NCBI GenBank assembly: GCA_025934645.1
Contig: JAICWY010000018.1
Span: 1-38,132 of the forward strand
Direction: 5' to 3'
Source of the DNA: Vulcanimicrobiia bacterium
GTDB lineage: Bacteria; Vulcanimicrobiota; Vulcanimicrobiia; Vulcanimicrobiales; Vulcanimicrobiaceae
DNA: 38,132 bases
Shown: piece after piece, positions 1 through 7,968 of the stretch
Layout: each line of letters starts with the position of its first letter
Position numbering within the stretch: position 1 is the first letter of the stretch
The notes under the pieces: model-generated
The model's input: the letters and a program-made list of their open reading frames with translations, nothing else
The model's database searches: none
What the model was told of the DNA's origin: nothing
Translations under genes and position numbers: made by a program

Positions 1-23
1 CAAGGACGGTGAATCGAGTCAAC

Positions 24-155
24 GACGCCCCACGGATGGGGCTAGTGTCCCCGGGCGCAGGATGCGCAGGAGGGGACCGACGCCCCACGGATGGGGCTAG
101 TGTCCCCGGGCGCAGGACGCGCAGGAGGGGACCGACGGGCCACGGATGGCCCTAG
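24..155 (+). repeat. 55-bp tandem repeat, two full copies and one partial
   Basis: Copies begin with GACG at 24, 79 and 134, an exact 55-base spacing. The first two copies are identical except for one base in the inner loop (AGGAT against AGGAC). The third copy keeps the short hairpin and the following TAGTG, then diverges into the terminator-like stem. The repeat units coincide with the RNA hairpin units. Confidence 0.9.
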
Positions 156-202
156 TGCCGCGTAAGTGATCCAGGCGGGCGCTCTGCGGGCACTTCTTTT
201 TA
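154..202 (+). terminator. Terminator-like stem with T tract just upstream of the prepilin start
   Basis: AGTGCCGCG (154-162) can pair with TGCGGGCACT (185-194) with a single bulged G, and the stem is followed by TTCTTTTTAT. This is the form of an intrinsic terminator. The T tract ends only about two bases before the prepilin ATG, so it either ends a separate small RNA or acts as an attenuator for the pilin genes. The loop of about 22 bases is long, which lowers certainty. Confidence 0.5.
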
Positions 203-203
203 T

Positions 204-686
204 ATGAAGATGCGCCGTCAAGCCGGATTCACCCTCATCGAGAGCCTCGCAGCCGCCGCCATCGTCACGCTAGCGGTCGTGGCCTTCGCAGGAGCCCTCG
301 GCGGCTTCGGCCGGTATGCTTCGCATCAGGCAAGCCCGGTGCGCACGGCCGCTTCCGCTCTGGCGGAGCAAACGCTGCGCGTTGCAGCCGACGCCTGGAA
401 GTACGGTTCGCCCGGGACGGCGCCGGCCGGAAGCTTTGCAACCTCCGTCCCGGTAGTGACCCCGGACGGTGGCCCGACCGGCGAGCCCGTCGGTGTCACC
501 GTAACGTCCGGCGCGTCGGCCCGAAGCGCGCAGGTCGGCGTAACCGTACGATACACACCGGATCCCTCGCACCCCGGGGACACGGGCGTCGTCTCACTGA
601 GCGGCGCCGCGCCTGTTCGGGCTCCGCTGCCGGGCTCGGCGGTAGCGCCGGGCCGGCTCATCGCGCAGCCCACGGGTGCGCCGTAA
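204..686 (+). CDS. Type IV prepilin-like protein (prepilin N-terminal cleavage/methylation domain)
   Basis: The 160-residue product starts with a short basic leader, then QAGFTLIESLAAAAIV, the class III signal read by prepilin peptidase: cleavage after Gly, Phe becoming the methylated first residue, Glu at mature position 5, then a hydrophobic helix to about residue 33. The rest is Gly/Pro/Ser/Thr-rich with predicted beta segments and no recognised domain. It is probably a minor pilin or pseudopilin of a type IV pilus or type II secretion-like system. The stop overlaps the next start by one base (TAATG), so the two genes are coupled. No Shine-Dalgarno site precedes ATG 204 or the alternative ATG at 210; a T-rich tract and hairpin array lie immediately upstream. 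Confidence 0.85.
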   Translation: MKMRRQAGFTLIESLAAAAIVTLAVVAFAGALGGFGRYASHQASPVRTAASALAEQTLRVAADAWKYGSPGTAPAGSFATSVPVVTPDGGPTGEPVGVTVTSGASARSAQVGVTVRYTPDPSHPGDTGVVSLSGAAPVRAPLPGSAVAPGRLIAQPTGAP

Positions 687-1381
687 TGCTGCTCAACGCG
701 GTCTTTTTCATCGCCCTGCTTGCCACGGCAGCGGCCGGTTTTTTAAGCGCAGGGCTTGCCATGACGCGCGTTGCGGCGATACGGGGCGCGCAGGTGTACG
801 TCAATCAAAGTTATCAGCGCGCGTCGGCTGCAGCGCAAGATACGCTGGCACGCTACATGAGCAGCGGCGGCATTCCGGATCCGGCACCTTCGATGACGCC
901 GCTTCCGCCGGCTTGCGCGGATGCGCGATGCGCGTTCACCACGTCGGCGAACGTTCAATTGATCGCGCTTCCGCAAACGGCGTCGGCGGCGTGCGATCCT
1001 TCGCAGAGCAGTTGCGCGCAAAACGAAGAAGCGAATCCCTACGTCGACGAACGCCGGTACGCAGCTCGCATTACCGCCGTGGTGCGCGATGCCGGCGGAA
1101 CAGTGGTCGCGCAACGCAGCGACGATCTGCTGCTGCGCACCATCGCGCAGCCGCCCTACGCCGTGCCGGCCGGCGCGCGCGACGGATCGTTCGACGGCAT
1201 CGCCGCATCGCAAGCGGCGGGTGACGACGGCGGCGCGGCGCCGGCGACACCCTCGCCGTGCGGGCAAGTATCCACCGGAATGTCGGAGAGCACGCAGATA
1301 CGCGTGGCATACCGCAATGCCGTCACCTCCGCATGCAGCGACGGCAGCGCCTGGCGCAGCGGTTCGTATACCTTTAAATAA
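686..1381 (+). CDS. Pilin-associated protein with one N-terminal membrane helix
   Basis: This 231-residue protein opens with a hydrophobic stretch (about residues 2-28, LLNAVFFIALLATAAAGFLS) followed by an amphipathic helical part, the overall build of PilX/PilV-like minor pilins, but a clear GF-x4-E cleavage motif is missing. The remainder has paired cysteines (for example in CADARCAF and CDPSQSSC) and Pro/Ala-rich linkers, suggesting an exported disulfide-bonded domain. Its start overlaps the prepilin stop by one base, so it is most likely made with it and works in the same surface structure. The exact family was not recognised. Its 3' end overlaps the convergent hydrolase gene by eight bases. 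Confidence 0.65.
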   Translation: MLLNAVFFIALLATAAAGFLSAGLAMTRVAAIRGAQVYVNQSYQRASAAAQDTLARYMSSGGIPDPAPSMTPLPPACADARCAFTTSANVQLIALPQTASAACDPSQSSCAQNEEANPYVDERRYAARITAVVRDAGGTVVAQRSDDLLLRTIAQPPYAVPAGARDGSFDGIAASQAAGDDGGAAPATPSPCGQVSTGMSESTQIRVAYRNAVTSACSDGSAWRSGSYTFK

Positions 1382-2144
1382 ACCGCTCGATCGCGCCCGC
1401 GATTTCCGCCGGCATTTCGACGGGAAGATTGTGGCCGGCATTGCGCAGCGTGACCAAGATCGCGCCCGGGATGCGTGCGATCAGATCGCTCTTTAAGCGC
1501 AATGGCGGCGCGAGTGGATCGTTTGCTCCGGCAATGCAGAGCGCTGGAACGCGGATGCTTTCCAGCTGATCGCTGAAGTCGATCGACCCCGGGCTTTCCG
1601 GATCGCCGAACCACACTTCGCGCTGCGCGACGAGCGCGTCTTCAATCAGACGGTCCATCGTTTCGCGCGATACGGCCGCAGTCATCGCCGCGCGCTGAAA
1701 CGCCTCGATGCGCGCGCGATTTCCAAATGCTTCTCGCGCGAGTTCCGCGCGGCGTTTCGAGACGCGGCGGCCGCTCGCAACGCCCGGGGCGACGAGTATG
1801 AGCCGTTCGATCTTCGCCCCATCGTGCGCTGCGACGAACTGCGCGATGCGTCCGCCCATCGAATGCGCCACCAGCGTTGCCGGTTCGCCGATCGCCTCGA
1901 GCGCGGCTCGCAGGTCGGATGCGTATCCTTCGAGATGATGGCCGTGCGGCGGCCGATCGCTCAGACCGGATCCGCGAAAGTCCAACAGATGCGCCGTGAT
2001 GCGCGCCGAATCAAGCCGCTCCACGGCGTCGTACCACATGCGCCGCGAACTGATCCAGCCGTGTGCGAAAAGCACGTGACGCGCGCCCGTTCCGCGTCGT
2101 TCGACGCAGATCTGCACGCCGTTGTTGTCTATAAACGCCGGCAC
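1374..2144 (-). CDS. Alpha/beta-fold hydrolase
   Basis: The 256-residue protein has the usual order of the alpha/beta hydrolase fold: oxyanion-region HGW near residue 28, nucleophile elbow HSMGG with Ser95, catalytic Asp in GANDP (D209) and His in NAGHNL (H238). Length and motifs match the esterase/haloperoxidase-like branch; the substrate cannot be told from sequence. The start is GTG at 2144; I see no better start upstream in the same frame. It is transcribed divergently from the EamA exporter with about 40 bases between the starts. Confidence 0.85.
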   Translation of the reverse strand: MPAFIDNNGVQICVERRGTGARHVLFAHGWISSRRMWYDAVERLDSARITAHLLDFRGSGLSDRPPHGHHLEGYASDLRAALEAIGEPATLVAHSMGGRIAQFVAAHDGAKIERLILVAPGVASGRRVSKRRAELAREAFGNRARIEAFQRAAMTAAVSRETMDRLIEDALVAQREVWFGDPESPGSIDFSDQLESIRVPALCIAGANDPLAPPLRLKSDLIARIPGAILVTLRNAGHNLPVEMPAEIAGAIERFI

Positions 2145-2183
2145 GGCGAGGAGCTTTCACGATGCGCGGGTATCACCCTTGCC

Positions 2184-3107
2184 GTGAACGCCCGCCGCCT
2201 GCTGCTCTATGCCAGCCTGCTTTACGTCGCCGTCGCATGGGCGCTCAACACGGTCGTCGTCAAATACGCCGTGCGTACATTCGACCCGCTTGCGTTCACC
2301 GGCATCCGGTTCGTAGTGATGACACCGCTGGCTTTCGGCCTCGTGCGGGCCATGGGCGGCCGCGTTCGGATCTGCAAAGGCGATTGGCCGCTGCTGATTG
2401 CGTGCGGCCTGTGCGGTTACGGCGCGTATCAGTATCTTTGGATCCTCGGCCTTGCGCACACGACGGCTTTTGCGTCCGCATTGCTCGCAACGCTCGCGCC
2501 GCTGATGACGCTCGCGATCGTCGCCCTGCGCAAGACCGAACGCGTGCGCAGCGGCCGGTGGCTGGGGGCGATCGTCGCGCTCGCAGGCGTCGCAATTTTC
2601 GAAGGGCTCTTCGCCGGACACGTGACCTTTCGCATCGGCGACGGCCTCACGCTGCTCTCCGCGGCGTCGTTTGCGATCTTCAACGTTCTTACGGCGCGTC
2701 TGCTCGACCGCTACACACCCGTCTCACTGGTGGCCATTGCGATGGCCGTCGGCACCGTCATCATTCTTCCGGGTGCTGTTCCGGCGCTCGTACATCAAAA
2801 TTGGGCGCAGGTCAGCCTCTCGGATTGGGGGGTGCTGGCGTACTCGATCGTGTTCCCGATTCTGCTGACGTTCCCGGTTTGGAGCTACGGCATCTCGCAG
2901 CTTGGTGCGGGGCGCACCTCGCTCTTCCAATTCGGCGTTCCCGTTATCGCAGGGCTGCTCAGCGTTGCAATCTTGCATACCGCGATCTTGCCGCACGAAA
3001 TCGTGGGTGCCGCCGTCGTTATCGCGGGCATGGCGCTCTCGCAATTGCTCGGCGCGTTCTCACTGACTGCGTTGTGGGCACAGCGCACCTTGCCCTTCGA
3101 GCGCTGA
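2184..3107 (+). CDS. EamA-family (DMT superfamily) transporter
   Basis: The 307-residue protein has about ten hydrophobic segments arranged as two EamA repeats, the second beginning near the GDGLTLLSAASFAIFNVLTA stretch. This family exports amino acids or other small metabolites; the substrate here is unknown. The open frame runs well upstream through the divergent hydrolase gene, so the true start is most likely GTG 2184, which gives the normal family length and begins just before the first membrane helix. No Shine-Dalgarno site is visible. A 39-base gap separates it from the DUF3311 gene that follows. Confidence 0.85.
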   Translation: MNARRLLLYASLLYVAVAWALNTVVVKYAVRTFDPLAFTGIRFVVMTPLAFGLVRAMGGRVRICKGDWPLLIACGLCGYGAYQYLWILGLAHTTAFASALLATLAPLMTLAIVALRKTERVRSGRWLGAIVALAGVAIFEGLFAGHVTFRIGDGLTLLSAASFAIFNVLTARLLDRYTPVSLVAIAMAVGTVIILPGAVPALVHQNWAQVSLSDWGVLAYSIVFPILLTFPVWSYGISQLGAGRTSLFQFGVPVIAGLLSVAILHTAILPHEIVGAAVVIAGMALSQLLGAFSLTALWAQRTLPFER

Positions 3108-3146
3108 CACAAAGACCTGCGCCTGCACGAAGAGAAGATTGCCGGC

Positions 3147-3338
3147 GTGAAACGATGGCTGTATTGGCTGCTCGCCGTTCCGTTTGTGGCGACCCTCGTG
3201 CCGCCGTTTTACGCGCGGCGGGAGCCCGAACTCTTCGGCTTTCCGTTCTTCTACTGGTACCAGATCGTCTGGATCGTTCTTTCAGCGCTCATCGTTTGGG
3301 GCGTCTACGCGGCCACGCGGACCCGGGCGCATGACTAG
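3147..3338 (+). CDS. DUF3311 small membrane protein, symporter partner (first copy)
   Basis: This 63-residue protein has two membrane helices (about residues 5-20 and 34-55) joined by a loop with PELFGFPFFYWYQ, the hallmark of DUF3311. Members are usually encoded just before a sodium:solute symporter of the MctP type and probably form a small subunit or assembly aid. Here the stop overlaps the symporter start by eight bases (3331-3338), so the two are translationally coupled. GTG is the start codon. A second DUF3311/symporter pair lies at 19530-21163. Confidence 0.85.
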   Translation: MKRWLYWLLAVPFVATLVPPFYARREPELFGFPFFYWYQIVWIVLSALIVWGVYAATRTRAHD

Positions 3339-4836
3339 CGGTACCTACATTTTCGCAGCGCTCGTCGCGGCCGTTACGGTTTTGGGCTTTCTGGCCTCGC
3401 GTTGGGGCCGCGCGAAGATCGATTCGCTCGACGAATGGGCGCTGGGCGGGCGCCGCTTCGGCACGATCGTTTCATGGTTTCTGCTCGGCGGCGATCTTTA
3501 TACCGCGTACACGTTCATCGCCGTTCCTGCGCTCGCATATGGCGCGGGAGCGCTCGCATTTTTCGCGGTGCCGTACACGACCATCGCCTATCCGCTCGTC
3601 TTTCTCATCATGGCGCGCTTCTGGAGCATTGCCAAGCGCAGGGGCTACGTCACCACGGCGGATTTCGTTCACGATCGCTTCGGCAGCCGTCCGCTGGAAC
3701 TGGCCGTCGCCGTAACGGGCGTGGCTGCAACGCTGCCGTACATAGCGCTCCAGCTCATCGGCATGCGTTCCGTGCTGGAGCGTACGGGCATCGCCCCGAC
3801 GGGACAATCGGCACTGATCTTCTTGCTGATCGCGTTCATTCTGCTCGCTGCGTACACGTTCATGAGCGGGCTGCGCGCGCCGGCCATGATTGCGTTCGTC
3901 AAAGACACACTGATCTATATCACCGTCGTCGCGGCTATCGCGATCATTCCGGCACATCTGGGCGGCTGGCGGCATGTTTTCGATGCTGCACAAGCTGCGC
4001 TCGCGGCGAAACCCAAACCCGGCTCGACGATCCTTCCGCCGAACTTGTATTTCGCGTATTCCAGTTTGGCGTTCGGATCGGCGCTCGCACTTTTTATCTA
4101 TCCTCATTCGGTAACCAGCGTGCTGAGCGCGAAGAGCGCCGACGTCATACGCCGCAACTGCGCGCTGCTGCCGCTCTACAGCATTCTGCTGACGTTCATC
4201 GCGCTGCTCGGCTACTGCGCGCTCGCGGCCGGGATCCACGTCAAGGACAATAATCTCGCTATTCCCGAGCTTTTCTCGCGTTTCTTTCCGGATTGGTTCG
4301 CCGGTATCGCGTTCGCGGCGATCGTCATCGGCGCGCTCGTTCCCGCAGCCATTATGTCGATCGGCGCGGCGAATCTCTTCGCGAGCAACATCTTGCAGAC
4401 GTTCCGCTCGCGGCGCGAGCGTCCGGGGATCGAAGCGAACGTCGCGCGCTATCTCGCGCTCTGCGTGCTGGCCGGGGCGTTCTGCATAGCGGTTTTCATC
4501 AAGCCGCAGTTCTCCATCAATTTTCAATTGCTGGGCGGCGCGTGGATTCTGCAGATCTTCCCGGCGGTGATTCTGGGATTGTACACGCGAAAATTGCATC
4601 CCACCGCCCTGCTGATGGGTTGGCTTTCCGGCATCATTGCGGCGACGTGGATGGTTGCATCAACGGGTTTCGCGGCGGTCTTTCCCCTGCATATCGCCGG
4701 TGCGGTGATTCCGGGCGCGATCGTGTTTTACTCGCTTATCGCGAACTTGATCGTGACCGGCTTGCTCTCGTGGGTTTTGAACGCGTCCAACGTCGCATCG
4801 GGAAGCGACCTAACGAGCGCGGCGGACTACGCATGA
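3331..4836 (+). CDS. Sodium:solute symporter (SSS family, MctP-like)
   Basis: The 501-residue protein has about 13 hydrophobic segments and SSS-family marks such as DEWALGGRRFGTIVSWFLLGG near the N-terminus and TTADFVHDRFGSR after the second to third helix. With its DUF3311 partner it resembles monocarboxylate permease MctP. By context it may import the aromatic acid handled by the nearby CoA ligase and monooxygenase; that is inferred. ATG 3331 overlaps the DUF3311 stop, and its own stop overlaps the RidA start (ATGA at 4833-4836), so the three genes form one operon. Confidence 0.88.
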   Translation: MTSGTYIFAALVAAVTVLGFLASRWGRAKIDSLDEWALGGRRFGTIVSWFLLGGDLYTAYTFIAVPALAYGAGALAFFAVPYTTIAYPLVFLIMARFWSIAKRRGYVTTADFVHDRFGSRPLELAVAVTGVAATLPYIALQLIGMRSVLERTGIAPTGQSALIFLLIAFILLAAYTFMSGLRAPAMIAFVKDTLIYITVVAAIAIIPAHLGGWRHVFDAAQAALAAKPKPGSTILPPNLYFAYSSLAFGSALALFIYPHSVTSVLSAKSADVIRRNCALLPLYSILLTFIALLGYCALAAGIHVKDNNLAIPELFSRFFPDWFAGIAFAAIVIGALVPAAIMSIGAANLFASNILQTFRSRRERPGIEANVARYLALCVLAGAFCIAVFIKPQFSINFQLLGGAWILQIFPAVILGLYTRKLHPTALLMGWLSGIIAATWMVASTGFAAVFPLHIAGAVIPGAIVFYSLIANLIVTGLLSWVLNASNVASGSDLTSAADYA

Positions 4837-5225
4837 GCCGCGCGATCACGCCGGATGGTTGGCCCCGCGCAAAAGGCTACAGCCACGGCATGGCGGCCGG
4901 CGGTGAAGTGCTTGCCATTGCAGGCCAGATCGGATGGGACGAGTCGGAAACGATGGTCTCCGATGACTTCGCGGAGCAGGCTACGCAAGCGCTGCGCAAT
5001 GTGATGACCGTGCTCGATGCGGCCGGCGGCAAGGCTGAAGACCTCATCCGCATGACGTGGTATGTCACCGACAAGCGCGAGTATCTCGACAACGCCCAGG
5101 TGGTAGGCCGGGCATACCGCGAGATTTTCGGCAAGCACTATCCCGCGATGACGCTCGTTCAGGTCGCCGCGCTGCTGGAAGATGGCGCCAAGGTCGAGGT
5201 CGAAGCGACCGCCGTTATTCCGTAG
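4833..5225 (+). CDS. RidA/YjgF-family protein lacking the usual catalytic arginine
   Basis: The 130-residue protein has the YjgF/Rid fold signature: GQIGWD near residue 32, a TVLDAAGG segment, MTWYVTD, and a C-terminal KVEVEATAVI strand. Classical RidA deaminates reactive enamines and imines using an Arg in the PARxxV segment; here that segment reads YPAMTLVQVA, so the Arg is replaced by Met. This places it in a non-archetypal Rid subgroup. Such genes are often found in 2-aminobenzoyl-CoA gene sets, where an enamine or imine intermediate would have to be hydrolysed. The start is coupled to the symporter by ATGA. Its 3' end overlaps the convergent CoA ligase gene by 11 bases. Confidence 0.85.
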   Translation: MSRAITPDGWPRAKGYSHGMAAGGEVLAIAGQIGWDESETMVSDDFAEQATQALRNVMTVLDAAGGKAEDLIRMTWYVTDKREYLDNAQVVGRAYREIFGKHYPAMTLVQVAALLEDGAKVEVEATAVIP

Positions 5226-6828
5226 CGGCTTTTTCCCGCAGCCGGAAGCGTTGGACTTTGCCGGTCTCCGTGCGCGGTAATTGCGTCACAAATTCAATCT
5301 CACGCGGTACTTTGAACGAGGCGATGCGCGATTTGACGAACGCCTGCAACGCCTCCGATCGCGCGGAATCGCCGGTGCTTCCGTCGTTCAGGACGACGTA
5401 TGCCTTCACGATGTTTGTGTGGTGAACGGGATCCGGTTTTGCCACCACCGCACATTCGCGCACGCCGTCATGCGAGAGCAGCGCTTCTTCCACTTCCGGA
5501 CCGGAAATGTTGTAGCCGGCTGAGATGATCATATCATCGGTCCGCGCGACGTAATAGCAGAACCCGTCTTCATCCATGCGGTACGCGTCACCCGGATAGT
5601 TCCAGCCGTTGCGCACGTACGACGCTTGCCGCTCATCGTCCAGGTAGCGGCATCCCGTCGGGCCTTTCACCGCTAAACGTCCGACGGTTCCCGGCGGAAG
5701 CGCCGTCCCATCGTCATCGTGAATCTCCGCGACATATCCAGGAACGGCGCGGCCCGTAGAGCCGCCCTTCGCGCTCTCCGACGGCGAGCCGACGAAAATG
5801 TGCAGCATTTCGGTGCTGCCGATGCCGTCCAGGATTTTAATGCGGGTGCGATCGTGCCACTCTTGCCAGACGGGTTGCGGCAGCGTTTCACCCGCGGAGA
5901 CACAAATTCGCAACGACGAAATGTCGTAGCGGTCCAACATGCCGCACATCGCGCGGTACGCAATAGGGGCCGTGAAGACCACATTGACTTTGTACTGTTC
6001 GATCGCCGCGAGTAGCGGTTCGGGCGGCGCTTTCTCGAGCAGCAGCGTCGAAGCGCCGATATGCAGCGGAAACAGCAGAATGCCCCCAAGCCCAAAGGTA
6101 AACCCGATCGGCGGACTGCCGGTAAACACATCGTCAGGATCGGCGCGCAGCACGTGGCGCGCGTACGAATCGCACGTCGCAAGGATGTCGCGATGAAAAT
6201 GCATCGCGGCCTTCGGCTTTCCCGTCGTGCCCGAGGTGAACGCAATAATCGCCACGTCTTCCGCGGCGGTTCTCACGTTCTCGAACGTAGGATTTTTGGC
6301 TTGCATGCGCCGTTCCAGATCGCCGTTGCCGAAACAGAGCGTTGTAAAGCCGGAAGCCTCGCCGGCCGCCTCTTTCAGGTCGCCCCACAAACGTGCATCG
6401 CAAAGCGCGTGCCGGATCTGCGCCTTCTCGATAATATTCCGCAATTCGGTTGCGCGGTAGAGCGGCATGGTGGTGACCGCAATCGCGCCGGCCTTCATCA
6501 CCGCAAACCAGCAGGCGGCGAGCATCGGCGTATTCGCGCCGCGAAGCAGCACCCGGTTCCCCGGCACGACGCCCATATCTTCAACCAAAACGCGCGCAAT
6601 GCGGTTGGACTCCGCCAAAAGATCCGCATACGACCATTCCCTATCCGGTGCAATAAGGCAGCGGCGCTCGCCCCGGCCTTCGCGCACGTGGCGATCGAGC
6701 AGGTCGCCGGCGCAATTCAAGTACTCCGGATACTGCAGTTCGGGAAGCGTGAAGATCAGATCCGGCCATGCCTCACGCGGCGGCAAACGATCCGCCGCGA
6801 ACGTGTCGGCATGCGCCGATTTCGCCAT
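5215..6828 (-). CDS. Benzoate/2-aminobenzoate-type CoA ligase (AMP-forming)
   Basis: The 537-residue enzyme belongs to the ANL adenylating superfamily. It has the phosphate-binding motif AFTSGTTGKPKA (about 197-208), the GIGSTEMLHIF motif typical of the benzoate-CoA ligase branch, YNISGPEVEEALL in the C-terminal domain and the catalytic Lys of TETGKVQRFR (about K524). It would convert an aromatic acid, ATP and CoA into the aroyl-CoA. The neighbouring monooxygenase/reductase fusion and RidA protein suggest 2-aminobenzoate as substrate, with salicylate or benzoate as alternatives. The start is ATG 6828, one base inside the stop of the acyl-CoA dehydrogenase gene (TAATG); the longer open frame upstream overlaps that gene and is rejected. 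Confidence 0.87.
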   Translation of the reverse strand: MAKSAHADTFAADRLPPREAWPDLIFTLPELQYPEYLNCAGDLLDRHVREGRGERRCLIAPDREWSYADLLAESNRIARVLVEDMGVVPGNRVLLRGANTPMLAACWFAVMKAGAIAVTTMPLYRATELRNIIEKAQIRHALCDARLWGDLKEAAGEASGFTTLCFGNGDLERRMQAKNPTFENVRTAAEDVAIIAFTSGTTGKPKAAMHFHRDILATCDSYARHVLRADPDDVFTGSPPIGFTFGLGGILLFPLHIGASTLLLEKAPPEPLLAAIEQYKVNVVFTAPIAYRAMCGMLDRYDISSLRICVSAGETLPQPVWQEWHDRTRIKILDGIGSTEMLHIFVGSPSESAKGGSTGRAVPGYVAEIHDDDGTALPPGTVGRLAVKGPTGCRYLDDERQASYVRNGWNYPGDAYRMDEDGFCYYVARTDDMIISAGYNISGPEVEEALLSHDGVRECAVVAKPDPVHHTNIVKAYVVLNDGSTGDSARSEALQAFVKSRIASFKVPREIEFVTQLPRTETGKVQRFRLREKAATE

Positions 6829-7967
6829 TACTGCGCCTCCAAAATCGAACGCGCAATAACGATCTGTTGAATCTCGCTCGCACCTTCGTAGATGCGGAGG
6901 GCCCGGATGTCGCGGTACGCCCGCTCCGCGACGTTCCCGCGAACGACGCCTTGTCCGCCGAAGAGCTGCACCGCATCGTCCGCAATCTTCGAAGCAGTCT
7001 CCGTGGCATGCCATTTCGCCATGGCCGCCTCACGCGTAACGCGCGCCGCGCCGGCATCTTTTGCGTATGCCGCGCGGTACACGAGCAACCGGCTCGCGTC
7101 GAGACCCGTCGCCATTGATGCGATCTTGGCTTGCGTAAGCTGCATGTCGGCCAAGCGCTGACCGAACAACCGGCGCGCAGTAACGTGCTTCACGGCGGCG
7201 TCCATCGCGCGCGCTGCGAAGCCATTTGCCGCCGCGCCGACGGTCGAGCGGAAGACATCAAGCGTCGCCATCGCGATTTTGAAGCCTTCCCCTTCGGCAC
7301 CGATGCGGTTGCCGGCGGGAATTCGGCAAGCGTTGAACTTTAAAGCGCCGAGTGGGTGCGGAGAAATCGTATCGATGCGGCGCGTTACTTCGAAGCCGGA
7401 CGTATCCGCGTCGACGATGAACGCGGAGAGGCCTTTGGCGCCGGTGTCCGCCGTGCGCGCGAAAACGACGTAGAATGCGGCAAGTCCGGCATTGCTGATC
7501 CACATTTTTTCGCCGCTCAGGACGTATTCATCGCCTTCCGGCTGCGCGCGCATTTCGATGGCCGCGACGTCGGAGCCCGCCGCCTCTTCGGAGAGCGCGA
7601 ACGCCGCAATCGCGGTACCCCGCCCTACAGCGGGCAGGTACCGCTGCTGCTGTTCCGGCGTACCGAAAAGCGTGACGGGTCCGGCACCTAGCCCTTGCAT
7701 CGCGAAAGCGAAGTCCGCAAGCGCGTGCGAATTCGCCAAGAGCTCGCGCGCAATGCAGAGCGAACGCACATCCAGGCGCGCCGCCGTCCCGCCATAGGCT
7801 TTTGGCACGCACGCGCGCAGCAGTCCGGCAGAACCGAGCGCCGGCGCCCAGTCTGCGGCATTATCGCTTTCGCCCATTCTACTCGCGAAGGCGTGTACGT
7901 GTTCGGCGAAAGCCCGGTGCTGTTCATCGAAGAACGGCCACTGCAGCCATCCGGAACGTGCAGGCAT
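6828..7967 (-). CDS. Acyl-CoA dehydrogenase
   Basis: The 379-residue flavoprotein has the acyl-CoA dehydrogenase signatures [29 protein letters not shown] and [10 protein letters not shown]; the Glu of YEG (about E361) is the catalytic base position. It oxidises an acyl-CoA at the alpha-beta bond and passes electrons to ETF. In this operon it would act on alicyclic CoA thioesters formed after ring reduction. A TTG 15 bases upstream is possible, but ATG 7967 lies one base after the hydratase stop (TGAAATG) and is preferred. It is co-transcribed with the hydratase upstream and the ligase downstream. Confidence 0.87.
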   Translation of the reverse strand: MPARSGWLQWPFFDEQHRAFAEHVHAFASRMGESDNAADWAPALGSAGLLRACVPKAYGGTAARLDVRSLCIARELLANSHALADFAFAMQGLGAGPVTLFGTPEQQQRYLPAVGRGTAIAAFALSEEAAGSDVAAIEMRAQPEGDEYVLSGEKMWISNAGLAAFYVVFARTADTGAKGLSAFIVDADTSGFEVTRRIDTISPHPLGALKFNACRIPAGNRIGAEGEGFKIAMATLDVFRSTVGAAANGFAARAMDAAVKHVTARRLFGQRLADMQLTQAKIASMATGLDASRLLVYRAAYAKDAGAARVTREAAMAKWHATETASKIADDAVQLFGGQGVVRGNVAERAYRDIRALRIYEGASEIQQIVIARSILEAQ

Positions 7968-7968
7968 T

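Larger units (their letters stand above)
24..202 (+). ncRNA. Candidate structured RNA with GGA-loop hairpins (CsrA/Rsm-type sponge or leader)
   Basis: Five hairpins follow one another. Three short ones have a 5-bp stem and an ACGGAT hexaloop (27-42, 82-97, 137-152). Two longer ones pair GTCCCC with GGGGAC and carry an inner GCGC stem with an AGGAT or AGGAC loop (47-77, 102-132). The third short stem is GGGCC/GGCCC instead of GCCCC/GGGGC, so the pairing is kept while bases change. ANGGA in a hairpin loop is the known recognition signal of CsrA/RsmA proteins, and several such hairpins closed by a terminator is the build of CsrB/RsmY-type sponge RNAs; the TwoAYGGAY motif is similar. No CsrA gene is in the window, so the partner is inferred. 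The 5' end and promoter may lie left of the window. It could instead be the untranslated leader of the prepilin gene at 204. Confidence 0.55.

Noticed and set aside
24-152. CRISPR array or c-di-GMP (GEMM) riboswitch
   Set aside because: The copies are nearly identical over the full 55-base unit with no variable spacers, so it is no CRISPR array. The GEMM core and its tetraloop/receptor sequences are absent.
1824-2183. N-terminal extension of the EamA transporter
   Set aside because: It lies antisense within the hydrolase gene, is not membrane-like, and the family length is reached from GTG 2184.
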